In this document: positions 29,132-39,327 of the stretch, one piece after another | How the letters are laid out: the number at the start of each line of letters is the position of its first letter | Numbering within the stretch: position 1 is the stretch's first letter | Assembly (NCBI RefSeq): GCF_000425385.1 | Contig: NZ_KE384361.1 | Coordinates: 64,811 to 128,810, forward strand | DNA: 64,000 bases | DNA from: Pseudoduganella violaceinigra DSM 15887 | Lineage (GTDB): Bacteria; Pseudomonadota; Gammaproteobacteria; Burkholderiales; Burkholderiaceae_D | Direction: 5' to 3' | The notes under the pieces: model-generated | Database searches by the model: none | Seen by the model: only the letters and a program-made list of their open reading frames with translations | What the model was told of the DNA's origin: nothing | Made by a program: the position numbers and the translations under genes

Positions 29132-31377
29132 GCTGTTTCGAGCAGGGCGGCGAATTCGTCCGCCGGGACAGGGTGGCCGTACAGGTAGCCCTGTCCCTGT
29201 TCGCAGCGCAAGAGCTTGAGCAGCTTGGCTTCCTCTTCCGTCTCGATGCCTTCGGCCACGACCTTGAGGTCCAGGTTGTGCGCCAGGGACACCACGGTGC
29301 TGACCAGGCCCATATAGCCGGCGTCCTGCGACATGCGGGTGACGAAGGAGCGGTCGATCTTCATCACATCGACCGGCAGGCTGACCAGGTAGGATAGCGA
29401 GGAATAGCCGGTGCCGAAGTCGTCGATCGCCACCGGCACGTCAAGGGCGCGTACCTTGCTCAGGATATCGACCACGCGGTCGTGGTCGGACACCAAGGAG
29501 CTTTCCGTGATCTCGATCGACAGCGGCTGCTGGTCGGCGCCCGCCGTATTCAGCGCCTGCTCGATATCGCTGAACAGGGAGTCGCAGCGGAACTGGGCCG
29601 GCGCCACGTTGACGGCGATCTGCGGCGGCCGCAGGCCGGCGTCGTGCCAGTTGCGCCAGTCCTGCATGGCGCGCTGCATGACCTGGCGGCCGACGGCGAT
29701 CACCAGGCCGGTGCGCTCCAGCGTCGGCACGAATTCGGCGGGCGACACCAGGCCGCGCTGGGGATGGCGCCAGCGCACCAGCGCTTCGGCACCGGTCAGC
29801 TTGCCAGTGCGCAGGTCGATCTTCGGCTGGTAGAAGTTGACGAATTCATGCCGTTCCAGCGCCTCGCGCAATTCCACTTCGAGGCTGATCTGGCGCGCCA
29901 CGACGCGGTCGGCGGCGCGGTCGTATAGACCGAAGCGCAGGTCCAGGTCGCGCGCCGCGGCCAGGGCATCCCAGGATTTGACCAGCAGTTCATCGGCGGT
30001 GGTGCCGTCGTCGGGCAAGGCGGCCGCACCGGCACTGATGGTGCACCAGATCTTGTGCTCCTTGACCTGGTAGCTGCCCTGCAGCATCGGCGCCGCCGTT
30101 TCGTGCACGAATTCGGCTGCCGTCTGGGTGCCGTGCGCCGGCAGGAAGATCGCAAAGCGGCCCACGCCCACGTGCGCCAGCAACATGCTCTCCGCCATCG
30201 CCGAGCGCAGGCGCTGCGCGATGGTGCGCATCAGGCCGACGGCGGCGGCATTGCCGTAGGCCGAGCTGATTTCGTCAAAGCGGTTGATGTTCAGCAGCAG
30301 GACGGTGCCGCGCGCATCGGACGCGGCCAGTGCGGCGATTTCTTCCTCGAACTGCAGGCGGCTGGGCAGGCCGGAGAGGACATTGGTGCGCGCCAGGCGG
30401 TGCATCTCCTGGGCATTGACCAGGCGCTCGATGCCGTAACTGAGTTCGTTGCTCAGCTCCCCGGCGCGTTCGCGGTAAAAGGCGTCGAACTGGTGCTCGC
30501 GGCGCGAATAGAAGGTCACCACGCCCCAGGGCTGGTTGTTGACGAACAGGGGCACGGCCATACAGGAGGCGATGGCGTGGCCCTTGCGCGAGCCCGATTG
30601 CACGCGGCCGGTGGCCAGGACATGCGCCGCCAGGTCGGGGGCCAGCCAGTCCGGCGGCGCATCGCCGGCGCGCCAGTGGCGCTCCTGGCCTTCGCGGCTG
30701 GCCGAGGCGAACAGCTGCAGCTGGCCGTCATCGGACTTTCTGCTGATGGCCGCGCAATCGAGGGAGGGTTGATGCGCCGCCAGGCGGCAGGCGTCCAGGC
30801 ACAGCTGTTCGAGGGTACGCGAGCGGGGGATCAGGGCGCTCAGGCGCGACAGCAAAACATAGAAATTGTCGTGCCGGATCAGGGCGCGTTCCTTTTCCAC
30901 CTCGGTGGTGACATCGATTGCCGAGCCGCCGGTGAACGATTCGCCGTTCACGGAAATCGGGAATTTATGCACCAGCCAATGGCGCTTGCCTTCGTCCGTC
31001 GTTTCCATGGACTTGGTGACATCCGGCTTGTCGAGGGCGCTGCCTTCCTGGTATTCCAGGCCGCCGCCCATGACATAGGCGCCGTCGGCGTCCTTGATCC
31101 ACAGCGGCGCCGGGGCATGCTCGGCAAATCCGGCCAGGAAGCCGTGGGCGCGCGCCAAGCCCTGGCGCAGATGCTGCTGGGCGCGTATGCAGGCGGCCAG
31201 GTCGGCCAAGGCCTCATACCGGTCGGCGCTATATCCTTGCGGTAAGTACGAGAACAGCCGCTGCTCGTCCTGCAGTGCCTCGGCCGGCACCGGCTGGCCG
31301 CACACAAAGCCGGCCAGGCGCCGCAACTCATCGAGCGAACTGGCTTGCAAGTGTTCAATGGACGCGCGCTCGTTCAT
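29128..31377 (-). CDS. PAS-GAF-degenerate GGDEF-EAL phosphodiesterase
   Basis: 749-residue signalling protein. Order: N-terminal helices, a PAS-like domain ([14 protein letters not shown] near 97), a GAF domain (about 200-320), a GGDEF-fold domain whose active site reads GVGRFAIFL rather than GGDEF, and an EAL domain from about 495. EAL marks are intact: [43 protein letters not shown] and [10 protein letters not shown]. It therefore probably hydrolyses c-di-GMP while the GGDEF part is regulatory. No membrane segments or signal peptide are seen, so it is likely cytoplasmic. It follows a small envelope-protein gene by seven bases and is convergent with fusA. Confidence 0.9.
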
Positions 31378-31384
31378 ACATCGA

Positions 31385-31864
31385 TCACAACAGTTTGAAC
31401 TTCAGCTGCACGGATAAGGCACCATGCAAACGTTCCTTATATGTAGGTACGATAGCAAAGTTCACGCCGACGCGTTGATATTCCACGCTGATGACGGGAA
31501 TCGCGGCCAGGAACCAGCCGCCGTCGCGCATCTTGGGGTAGCCGTTGAAGCCGCCGATCACGGCGCCCAGGCGGACCGGCCCGATGGACCAGGGCTGGTA
31601 GTACACGCCGGCATAGTTGGACATGCGGCGGTCGCTGTTGTGGAAGCGCCCCGCCGTGGCGGATGCGACCGTCGAAAAGCGGTATTCGGCGCCGAAGCCG
31701 GGATTGGTATCGTCAAATCCGCGGTCACGCTGGAAATGGTAGGAATAGAAGCCGGGATTGACCCAGAGTTCCGACAAAGGCTGGTTTTCGATCACTTCAA
31801 AGGTGTCGGCCAGGGCCGGGAAGGACAGGGCGGCAAAGGCAGCGCCAAGCAAAAGCTTTTTCAT
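31385..31864 (-). CDS. secreted protein, probable outer-membrane beta-barrel-like
   Basis: 159-residue exported protein with a clear signal peptide (MKKLLLGAAFAALSFPALA). The mature part has alternating aromatic and polar strands (GFYSYHFQRDRGF, YAGVYYQPWSI, NFAIVPTY) and ends in a Leu-terminated strand, like small barrels. Family not recognised with certainty. It lies seven bases before the EAL protein gene on the same strand, so it may be co-expressed with it. Confidence 0.7.
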   Translation of the reverse strand: MKKLLLGAAFAALSFPALADTFEVIENQPLSELWVNPGFYSYHFQRDRGFDDTNPGFGAEYRFSTVASATAGRFHNSDRRMSNYAGVYYQPWSIGPVRLGAVIGGFNGYPKMRDGGWFLAAIPVISVEYQRVGVNFAIVPTYKERLHGALSVQLKFKLL

Positions 31865-31930
31865 TTATTCCCAAATATTTAATGACTGCCGGTTAATTAT
31901 AGCCTTTGTGTCAATTCGAGAGATTTCAAT

Positions 31931-34900
31931 TCACTCTCCAGCATGAACAAACTTCAAAATTGTTGTAATTAAGTCATCTGCGTCGACCGGTTTGGCGACA
32001 AAGCCATTCATGCCGGCGGCGTCGCACTCCGCGCGCTCGTCGAGGCTGACCCCGGCGCTCATGGCCAAGACCGGCAAGTCGAGCTGCAAGTCCTGCCGGA
32101 TCGCCTGGGTCGCCGCAAAGCCATCCATGACCGGCATTTGCACGTCCATCAAGACCAGGTCGACCGGGTGGCGCCGCTCGCGCAGGAAATCCAGCGCTTG
32201 TTCGCCGTTCTCGGAGATATGCACGCTGGCGCCCACCGACTCGAGCATGCTGCGCGCCACCAACTGGTTCAAGGCGTTGTCTTCGGCCAGCAGGATTGTC
32301 AGGCCGTCGAGCGCCTTGGCGCCATCCCCGGCGCTGCTTGCCGGTGCCGCTGCGGCCGGTTGCGGCGGGGCCGACAGGGCGTGGAACAGGGCGGAGCGGG
32401 TCAGTGGACGCAGCAACTCCGGATCCTGGCCGGCCGCGGCGGGCTGCAGGCCATTGCGTACGCACACCCGTTGCCCGACGCTGGCGCGCCGCGCGGCGGG
32501 GGCCAGGCTGGCGTCGTAGACCAGCAGGTCGTAATTGCCGCGGGCCAGGGCGGCCTCGATGCCGGCGCCGCTATCGACCGTATCGCAGCGCCATCCCCAG
32601 CGCGCCGCCATTTGCACCACGTCGTCGTGCAAATCCTGGTTCGGATCGGCGTAGAGCACGCGCCATTGGCGGCGGGCGCCGGCCAGGGCGTAAGGATCGG
32701 GCAGCTCGCCTTCGCGTAATGGCATCAGGAACGTGAAGGTGGTGCCACGCCCGGCCACGCTGCTGACTTCAATCTTACCGCCCATCATCTGCGCCAGCCG
32801 CTGGGAAATGGTCAGGCCCAGGCCGGTCCCGCCATAACGCCGCGCCATCGAGGCATCGGCTTGGCTGAAAGGCGTGAAGAGGCGCTGCAACTGCTCGGCG
32901 CTGATGCCGATGCCAGTGTCGCTGACTTCCCAGCGCAGCACGCCGGTCTGCGCGGAATCGCGGCTGCCGCGCACGCTGACCATGCCGTGCTCGGTGAATT
33001 TGAGCGCATTGCTGACCAGGTTGAGCAGCACCTGCTGCACGCGCTGCCCGTCGCCATGCAGCGACAAGGGCACATCGGCTTCCACGCACAGCGACAGCGC
33101 CAGGCCTTTCTCGGTGCTGGTCATGGCCATGACGGCGGCGAGCGAAGCGAGCACGTCATCGACCAGGAAATCGTCGTCGGCCAACTCCAGCTTATTGGCT
33201 TCGATCTTGGAAAAGTCGAGCACATCATTGAGCAAGGCCAGCAGCGAGCGGCCGGCGCCCGATACCATGTCCAGGTATTGACGCTGCTCGGCGTTGAGTG
33301 GCGTGCGCGCCAGGATCTGGCTCACGCCCAGCACCGCGTTCATCGGTGTCCGCAGCTCATGGCTGATATTGGCCACGAAGGCGCTCTTGGCGGCGCTGGC
33401 CGACTCGGCCTGGGTCTTGGCGTCGTTCAATTCCTTTTCCGCCGCCTTCTCGGCCGTCACATCGCGCATGATCATGGCGTAGCCGATACAGCGGCCATGG
33501 TCGTCGTGGACCGGGAACAGTTGTTTGAGCGCCAGGAAGGTCGTGCCGTCGCGCCGCCGGCGCAGCGAGGTTGCTTCATATTGGCCGTGTTCCAGCGCCA
33601 GGGTCAGGCTGGTGACGGCATCGCTTTCGGCCATCAGGCTCTGCAGCGGCTGGCCCACGATCTCGTCCGCCTCATAGCCGAACAATTTAGCAGCCCCTTC
33701 GTTCCAGGTGGTGATGGTGCCTGTCGGGTCGAGCAGCACGATGGCATGGTTGCGGATGTGGGAGGTGAGCAGTTTGAAGCGCGCTTCCGATTCCTCCAGG
33801 CTGGCAGTCTGCTGCTCCAGCTGCCTGGCCGATTGCTCCTTGGCACGCAGCGCGGCGATGCGCTCGTGCACCAGGTTGCGGCTGACGCCAAAAAACAGCA
33901 GGCTGATCAGCGTCCCCATGACCAGCACGATGAAGGACTTCGACTGGTCGACCGCGGAGTCGAACAAGGCGGTCGGGCGAATATCCAGGGCCCAGGACTG
34001 GCCGTTCTCGCCCACCGCCACGAACTGGAGGCTGGACAGGTGGGTGAAGCTGCGGCCCACGCCGCTGCGGGCGCTGCTGTACATCAGCTGGCCCTGGGTG
34101 TCCTGGTAGCGGATATCGAGCCGCACTTCATCGAGCCCGTCGCCGAAGATACCCTGCATTAAATCGCCCATGCGGAACGGGGTGTAGACAAAGCCTTGCA
34201 GTTCGCGCTGCCCGGCCGCATTCTCGGAATAAACGGGGTTGAAGAGCAGGAAGCCAACCTGTTTGGGACCGCTGATTTCCTGGACCAGGGTGATGGGACC
34301 GCTGGCCGTCATCTTGCCGGTCTGCATCGCCGCCACCATGGCGTCGCGCCGGCTGGGCTCGGACATCATGTCGAAACCGATCGCCACCATATTGCGCGGC
34401 GAGTGCGGCTCGATATAGACAATGGCGGCGTGCAGGTCGCGGTCGCCTTCAGGCCAGACACGCACCTCCTTACTCAACGCCGCCAGCGCGCCGGCCGGGG
34501 CGAAACGGGCGAACCCCATGCCCAGCACGCCGGGATATTGGCTGGGCAAGTCGAGGCCGACGACGAATCGCTGCCATTCCTTGGCCTCGACCGTGACGGA
34601 AGCGTCGAACAAGGCGGTGCCTGCGCGCAGCAGGGCCTCATAGCCTTCCAGACGCAGGCGGATCGTCTCGCGCACATTGTCCGCGGCGCGCTGGAAGCGT
34701 TCGCGGGTGCGCGACTCGGTGTCGCCGGTGATCCAGCCCCAGGCGCCGACCGTCAGCACCATGCAGGCAAGCAGGGTCAGGATCGGCGTCCAGACATAGC
34801 TTTCAGCCAGCCCCGACTCCTCCTCAGTGGCCAGCACCCAGGCCAGGATGCTGCAGATGGCCAGGTAAGTCGACAATGACAGCAGGGAATGGTGCAGCAC

Positions 34901-35692
34901 GCCGGAGACAAACGGGCCGTGGTTCATCACCGTGGCCGGAACGGCGACCCCGGAAATGATGGCCAGGGCCAGCCGTATCATCGCGCGCCAGCGGTTTACT
35001 GCCGCCAGGCAGAGGAAGAACAACAGGCCGTAGGGCAGGTACTGGACGGCGGCGAAGTGGCCATCGCTGAGGAAGACGGCCAGCGTCGCCGCCGTCAGCG
35101 TGCCAAGGAACAGCAGCTGGCCGGGCGTCCAGTGCGGCAGCGCCGGGCGCGCCGGAAGCGCCATGGCCAGCGGCGCCAGCAGCAGCATGCCAAGAAAGTC
35201 CCCGGTCCACCAGGTGGCTGCCACCTGCCAGGTCAGCGTGGAAGGGATGATGCCCGACAGGTCCAGTGCCAGCACGCCGATGGCGGTGGAGGCGAGGGCG
35301 GCGACAGCGATGGCGCCGCTGAATTTATACACTTCGCGCTGGGTGAGCAGCGCCAGGCTTTCAACAGCAAAATGGCGTGCCAGCGAATGCGCCACCAGGG
35401 CTTCGGCGGTATTGCCCATGGCAATCGTCAGTGACGCCGCCAGCAGGACGGGCAGCGATCCCACCTGGTTATTCTGGAACACGGCAAGGTTGGCGAGGAA
35501 GGCGCCGGTGAGGATTGCAGGCCAGTAGCGGCGGCCACCGCGCAGCAGCAGGACGATCGCAAATCCGGACGGCGGCCAGACTGGACTTGCGTTGCTTTGC
35601 GCCAGCGCGAGCATCAGGCCGAGGCGAGCCAGCAGGTAGTACGCTCCAGCGGCGAGCAGCAAGGCTGTCAGCGTACGAATGCGAGTTGGCAT
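31931..35692 (-). CDS. MASE1-CHASE-PAS hybrid histidine kinase with two receiver domains
   Basis: About 1253 residues. An N-terminal MASE1-like membrane domain of about eight helices (residues 10-300) begins with the NASPVWPPSGFAI segment. A CHASE domain (about 370-560, including AAIVYIEPHSPRN) senses a small ligand in the periplasm. Then come a PAS domain, HisKA with NISHELRTPMNAVLG (phospho-His), a HATPase with GTGLGLTISQRLAQ, a degenerate receiver with a YDASLA remnant but no Lys, and a good receiver with LVLMDVQMP and KPVD at the C-terminus. A GTG start four codons earlier is possible; no strong ribosome site is seen. No response regulator is adjacent, so an unlinked partner is expected. 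Confidence 0.9.
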   Translation of the reverse strand: MPTRIRTLTALLLAAGAYYLLARLGLMLALAQSNASPVWPPSGFAIVLLLRGGRRYWPAILTGAFLANLAVFQNNQVGSLPVLLAASLTIAMGNTAEALVAHSLARHFAVESLALLTQREVYKFSGAIAVAALASTAIGVLALDLSGIIPSTLTWQVAATWWTGDFLGMLLLAPLAMALPARPALPHWTPGQLLFLGTLTAATLAVFLSDGHFAAVQYLPYGLLFFLCLAAVNRWRAMIRLALAIISGVAVPATVMNHGPFVSGVLHHSLLSLSTYLAICSILAWVLATEEESGLAESYVWTPILTLLACMVLTVGAWGWITGDTESRTRERFQRAADNVRETIRLRLEGYEALLRAGTALFDASVTVEAKEWQRFVVGLDLPSQYPGVLGMGFARFAPAGALAALSKEVRVWPEGDRDLHAAIVYIEPHSPRNMVAIGFDMMSEPSRRDAMVAAMQTGKMTASGPITLVQEISGPKQVGFLLFNPVYSENAAGQRELQGFVYTPFRMGDLMQGIFGDGLDEVRLDIRYQDTQGQLMYSSARSGVGRSFTHLSSLQFVAVGENGQSWALDIRPTALFDSAVDQSKSFIVLVMGTLISLLFFGVSRNLVHERIAALRAKEQSARQLEQQTASLEESEARFKLLTSHIRNHAIVLLDPTGTITTWNEGAAKLFGYEADEIVGQPLQSLMAESDAVTSLTLALEHGQYEATSLRRRRDGTTFLALKQLFPVHDDHGRCIGYAMIMRDVTAEKAAEKELNDAKTQAESASAAKSAFVANISHELRTPMNAVLGVSQILARTPLNAEQRQYLDMVSGAGRSLLALLNDVLDFSKIEANKLELADDDFLVDDVLASLAAVMAMTSTEKGLALSLCVEADVPLSLHGDGQRVQQVLLNLVSNALKFTEHGMVSVRGSRDSAQTGVLRWEVSDTGIGISAEQLQRLFTPFSQADASMARRYGGTGLGLTISQRLAQMMGGKIEVSSVAGRGTTFTFLMPLREGELPDPYALAGARRQWRVLYADPNQDLHDDVVQMAARWGWRCDTVDSGAGIEAALARGNYDLLVYDASLAPAARRASVGQRVCVRNGLQPAAAGQDPELLRPLTRSALFHALSAPPQPAAAAPASSAGDGAKALDGLTILLAEDNALNQLVARSMLESVGASVHISENGEQALDFLRERRHPVDLVLMDVQMPVMDGFAATQAIRQDLQLDLPVLAMSAGVSLDERAECDAAGMNGFVAKPVDADDLITTILKFVHAGE

Positions 35693-35787
35693 ATTTGTGC
35701 GCACAGGTCGGTGGATGATGTCTTTATAACACGGAAGATGTCAGATAGTGAAATGATCTTGTAATAATTTCCTCTTAGCATAGAGGC

Positions 35788-36333
35788 ATGCAACTGACTA
35801 CCGAAAATCGAATCCGCCTGCGCGCCACCGTGTTCGCGAAAACCGAGGCCGGCCGCGCGGAGCTGGGCCAACGCAGTGCCGGGCTGACGGCCCGCCAGCG
35901 CGCGGTGCTGATCCTGCTCGACGGCCAAAAGGCCCTGGGCGAGATCGATACCTGGCTTGGCGAAGACGATATGCTGGAGTCGGTGGAAGGCTTATTGCGC
36001 AAGGGCCTGGCCGGGATCACGTCCGCGCCGCCGCCCAAGGCTGCGCAGCAACCGCCGGCTGCGCCCGCGCCGACTTCGGTGGTGGCGCCGATCATGGTCC
36101 GTGCAGCCGTCGGTGCGGCGGCCATTGCCGCGGCCCGCGAGCTGATGGTGGCGGCTGCACGCAAGCATCTGGGCCTGCTGGCGGCCGACCTGGTACGCCG
36201 GATCGAACTTGCCAAGGACGAGAGCCAGCTGTCCGGCGTGATCGGACTGTGGCATGTCTCATTGCGGGAATCTAAAACCGGCAAGCCCTGCGCCGAGGGC
36301 TTGCTGGAAGAAGCGCGCGCCTTGCTTGCTTAG
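35788..36333 (+). CDS. hypothetical protein with Pro-rich linker
   Basis: 181-residue protein of unknown family. The N-terminal part (about 1-75) is helical with LTARQRAVLILLDGQKALGE, compatible with a winged-helix-like fold. A linker at about 80-95 is rich in Pro and Ala (PPPKAAQQPPAAPAP), and the C-terminal part is an Ala-rich helix followed by a charged helical domain (about 115-175). No membrane segments or enzyme motifs are seen. It is divergent from the hybrid kinase gene, 95 bases away, and overlaps the convergent rlhA stop by four bases. It may be a partner of the kinase, but only proximity supports that. Confidence 0.65.
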   Translation: MQLTTENRIRLRATVFAKTEAGRAELGQRSAGLTARQRAVLILLDGQKALGEIDTWLGEDDMLESVEGLLRKGLAGITSAPPPKAAQQPPAAPAPTSVVAPIMVRAAVGAAAIAAARELMVAAARKHLGLLAADLVRRIELAKDESQLSGVIGLWHVSLRESKTGKPCAEGLLEEARALLA

Positions 36334-38297
36334 TGCGGGCGCTTGCGGTGAAACACCAGCGGGCTGTAAGCGACTGCCGATGGCGGCGCTGAGTTCAGGA
36401 TGCCCGGCTTGATGGCCCCGACCACGTGCATTTCGCAAGGCTTGCAGTCAAACTTCAGCGTATAGGTGTGGTCGCCGCTCACCAGCGTCATCGGTTCGGC
36501 CTTCACCTGGCCCTGTACGCCTTGCACACCCTTGGCCTGTTTCGGGCACAGGTTGAACGAGAAGCGCAGGCAGTGCTTGGTGATCATCAGCGGCACTTCG
36601 CCCGCTTCCTCATGCGACTCATACGCGGCGGCGATCAGCTGCACGCCATGCTTGTGGTAGAACGCGCGCGCCTTCTCGTTGTAAACGTTGGCGAGGTAGC
36701 TCAGTTGCGTATCCGGGTAGACGGCGCGCGGCTCGGCGGGTGCTTTGCGTTCAGGGCGCTGCCAGGCAGTCAGGCGCGCGGCTTCATGTGCCGACACCGC
36801 GTCGCGGCGCAGGGCATTGATGGCAGACGAAGGCACGAACCATGGCTGCGAGAGCTTCAGTTCCACATGGTCGGCCACGAACATGGTGTTGCCCAGCTTG
36901 GCCAGGCTGGCACGCAGGCCGCTCTCGGCCTGTTCGGCATTCTGCGCCGGCTGCAAGGCGATGGCCGCATCGGCGGCGCTGACAATGCCGTCTTCGTCGA
37001 TGATCGACAGGCGCAGGCCGCCCTCGGTCTCGGCCAACGTCAGCTGCAGGCCGACATGGCGGTCCGACGATTTCTTGTGCAGGGCCGCTTCCCACTGGTG
37101 GTCGCGGTTGCGATGGATCACGGTGCCAACTTTCAGGCCGGGCAGGGCAGCCATCTGCTCGTTGGGGAATACGCGCCAGCGCTGGCCGTCTTCCGTATCG
37201 CCCAGCTTCTCGGCCTTGTTGGCCTGGATGCCGACAGTGGTGCGCTTGTTCATGTAATTCAGGCCGTCGCCATTGGCCATCGACGCATTGGTGATGACGT
37301 CGATATGGTCGCCGCCCATGCGCACCACGGTACCCAGTTCGACGCCCACATACTTGGGCGAATCGAAGGCGCCGATGTCTTCCTGGCGGCCGTTGGCGAA
37401 GTAGTCGGTATGGCCGCGATGGAAGGTCTTGTCCACGTCGGGCGTGAACAGGACGCGGGTACGGCCGCTTGCGGCGCGCGCAAACTCCGGGCGGCGCTCG
37501 AGCAGCTCGTCCAGCAGCAGGCGGTAGTGGGCGGTGATGTTCTTCACATAGCCCATATCCTTGTAGCGGCCTTCGATCTTGAAGGAGCGGATGCCGGCGT
37601 CGACCAGGACTTCCAGGTTGGCGCTCTGGTCGTTGTCCTTCATCGACAACAGGTGTTTTTCGAACGCCACGACGCGGCCCTGGTTGTCCGACAAGGTGTA
37701 CGGCAGGCGGCATGCCTGCGAGCAGTCGCCACGGTTGGCGCTGCGGCCGGTGTCGGCATGCGAGATATAGCACTGGCCGGAGAAGGCCACGCACAGCGCG
37801 CCGTGCACGAAGTATTCGAGCGGGGTATCCACTTGCGCGCGGATCTGCTTGATCTTGTCGAGCGTCAGTTCGCGCGCCAGCACCAGCTGCGAGAAGCCCA
37901 CGTCGCCGAGGAACTTGGCTTTCTCCACCGTGCGGATATCGCACTGGGTCGATGCATGCAGCTGGATCGGCGGCAGGTCCATTTCCAGCAAGCCCATGTC
38001 CTGGATGATCAGCGCGTCGACGCCAGCTTCGTACAGCTGCCAGATCTGCTTGCGGGCCAGGTCGAGTTCCGAATCGTGCATGATCGTGTTCATGGTCACG
38101 AAGATGCGCGAGCGGTAACGGTGGGCGAATTCCACCAGCGCGGAAATTTCCTCGATCGGATTGCTGGCGTTGTGGCGAGCGCCGAAGGCGGGGCCGCCGA
38201 TATACACGGCATCCGCGCCATGCAGGATAGCTTCGCGGCCGATCTCCGCGGTTTTGGCTGGCGCCAGCAGTTCGAGCTCGTGGTCAAGCAAAGACAT
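36330..38297 (-). CDS. rlhA: 23S rRNA 5-hydroxycytidine C2501 synthase RlhA (U32 family)
   Basis: 655-residue U32-type protein. The sequence matches E. coli RlhA (YdcP) along its length, notably SQLVLARELTLDKI, VHGALCVAFSGQCYISH, NRGDCSQACRLPYTL and SFKIEGRYKDMGYVKNIT. Conserved Cys residues of the iron-sulfur site (CYISH, CSQAC, and the C-terminal CLRFSFNLCPKQ and CKPCEMH) are present. RlhA hydroxylates C2501 of 23S rRNA with prephenate-dependent chemistry. Related members TrhP and YegQ are shorter (about 450 residues), so the length supports RlhA. The gene stands alone. Confidence 0.9.
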   Translation of the reverse strand: MSLLDHELELLAPAKTAEIGREAILHGADAVYIGGPAFGARHNASNPIEEISALVEFAHRYRSRIFVTMNTIMHDSELDLARKQIWQLYEAGVDALIIQDMGLLEMDLPPIQLHASTQCDIRTVEKAKFLGDVGFSQLVLARELTLDKIKQIRAQVDTPLEYFVHGALCVAFSGQCYISHADTGRSANRGDCSQACRLPYTLSDNQGRVVAFEKHLLSMKDNDQSANLEVLVDAGIRSFKIEGRYKDMGYVKNITAHYRLLLDELLERRPEFARAASGRTRVLFTPDVDKTFHRGHTDYFANGRQEDIGAFDSPKYVGVELGTVVRMGGDHIDVITNASMANGDGLNYMNKRTTVGIQANKAEKLGDTEDGQRWRVFPNEQMAALPGLKVGTVIHRNRDHQWEAALHKKSSDRHVGLQLTLAETEGGLRLSIIDEDGIVSAADAAIALQPAQNAEQAESGLRASLAKLGNTMFVADHVELKLSQPWFVPSSAINALRRDAVSAHEAARLTAWQRPERKAPAEPRAVYPDTQLSYLANVYNEKARAFYHKHGVQLIAAAYESHEEAGEVPLMITKHCLRFSFNLCPKQAKGVQGVQGQVKAEPMTLVSGDHTYTLKFDCKPCEMHVVGAIKPGILNSAPPSAVAYSPLVFHRKRPH

Positions 38298-38330
38298 TCT
38301 GTGATAACCCTACGGTTGCAAGGGTGGATA

Positions 38331-39239
38331 TTATAACGGCTCGTCGAAGCCGCGATCGCCCAGTTTTTCCTTCATGTAGCCGACGAACGACGCAATCCGC
38401 GCCGAGAGGGCGGTATTGCGGTAGTAGACCGCATTGATCGGTTGCCGAACCTCCAATGTTGCTTCGGGAAGCAGCTGGCGCAGCCGGCCCGCCTCGCGGT
38501 CGGCACAGGTCAGGAAATCGGACAGGCAGGCGATTCCGTTGCCGCCCAGCGCCAGTTGCAGCAGTGTCTCCCCGCTGGATGAGTAGATATGGGGCGTGAC
38601 GTGCAAGGGCTGCCCATCGGCCGCCAGCAGGGGCCAGTCGTTGAGCGATTCGGGCTGGTTGAAGCCGAGCAGGGTATGGCCTGCCAGATCGGCCACGCTG
38701 GCCGGCACCCCATGCCGTTCCAGATAGTCTGGGCTGGCCAGGATGCGCAGCCGGCTGCCGCCGATCGGCGTCGCGTGCAGGGTCGAATCCTTGAGGCGGC
38801 CGATGCGGAAGGCGACGTCGGTGCGCTTTTCCATCAGGTCGATGAAGCCTTCATTGCTGTTCAGCTCCAGCTCCACGCGCGGATAGCTTGCGCGATAGCC
38901 CTGCACGAGCGGCACGATCACGTGCAGCATGAAGGGCGTGGCGGCATCGATGCGCAGGCGGCCCGCCGGGCCTTGGCGGCGCAAGGACATCTGCTCCTCC
39001 GTATCTTCAACAGCCGCAATGATGCGCCGCGCGCTGTCGAGAAAAGCGCTGCCTTCTTCGGTCAGCTCGAGGCGCCGGGTGGTGCGGCGCACGAGGGTAG
39101 TGGCGAGTTTATCTTCGAGCCGGGCCAGTGTGCGGCTGGCCGCCGATACGGTCAGGCCCAGTTGTTCGGCGCCGGCGCTGATCGAGCCTGTCGTCACAAT
39201 GGCAATAAATGCCTGCATCTCGTCGAGAGTGGTCTTCAT
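38331..39239 (-). CDS. LysR-family transcriptional regulator
   Basis: 302-residue LysR-type regulator. The winged HTH is at residues 1-60 (MQAFIAIVTTGSISAGAEQLGLTVSAASRTLARLEDKL-like, with helix 3 around SAASRTLARL), followed by the LysR substrate-binding domain. The C-terminal domain shows the standard LRIDAATPFML and DVAFRIGRL segments. It diverges from the tetR gene before the RND operon; about 90 bases separate the start codons. It may control this divergent locus or itself; the effector is unknown. The gene ends 33 bases before the rlhA start, with no terminator seen between. Confidence 0.93.
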   Translation of the reverse strand: MKTTLDEMQAFIAIVTTGSISAGAEQLGLTVSAASRTLARLEDKLATTLVRRTTRRLELTEEGSAFLDSARRIIAAVEDTEEQMSLRRQGPAGRLRIDAATPFMLHVIVPLVQGYRASYPRVELELNSNEGFIDLMEKRTDVAFRIGRLKDSTLHATPIGGSRLRILASPDYLERHGVPASVADLAGHTLLGFNQPESLNDWPLLAADGQPLHVTPHIYSSSGETLLQLALGGNGIACLSDFLTCADREAGRLRQLLPEATLEVRQPINAVYYRNTALSARIASFVGYMKEKLGDRGFDEPL

Positions 39240-39292
39240 TCCGAAATTGTATTACCGAACAAGTGTTTGCTTTTGGTGAAAAGCAGTCATAT

Positions 39293-39306
39293 AATGAGTG
39301 AGTACT
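39293..39306. promoter_or_regulatory. putative TetR operator, copy 1
   Basis: AATGAGTGAGTACT lies 22 bases before the tetR ATG and contains the palindrome GAGTACTC (39300-39307). A 13-of-14 match lies 618 bases downstream, ahead of the adaptor gene. The shared position before tetR and before the efflux genes fits an operator bound by this TetR protein. Confidence 0.55.
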
Positions 39307-39327
39307 CCGTTATTAATGATTCCGACC

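Noticed and set aside
36426-38336. Plus-strand open frame of about 636 codons opposite rlhA
   Set aside because: It is antisense to a clear RlhA gene and has a mirror composition; no ribosome site or family match.
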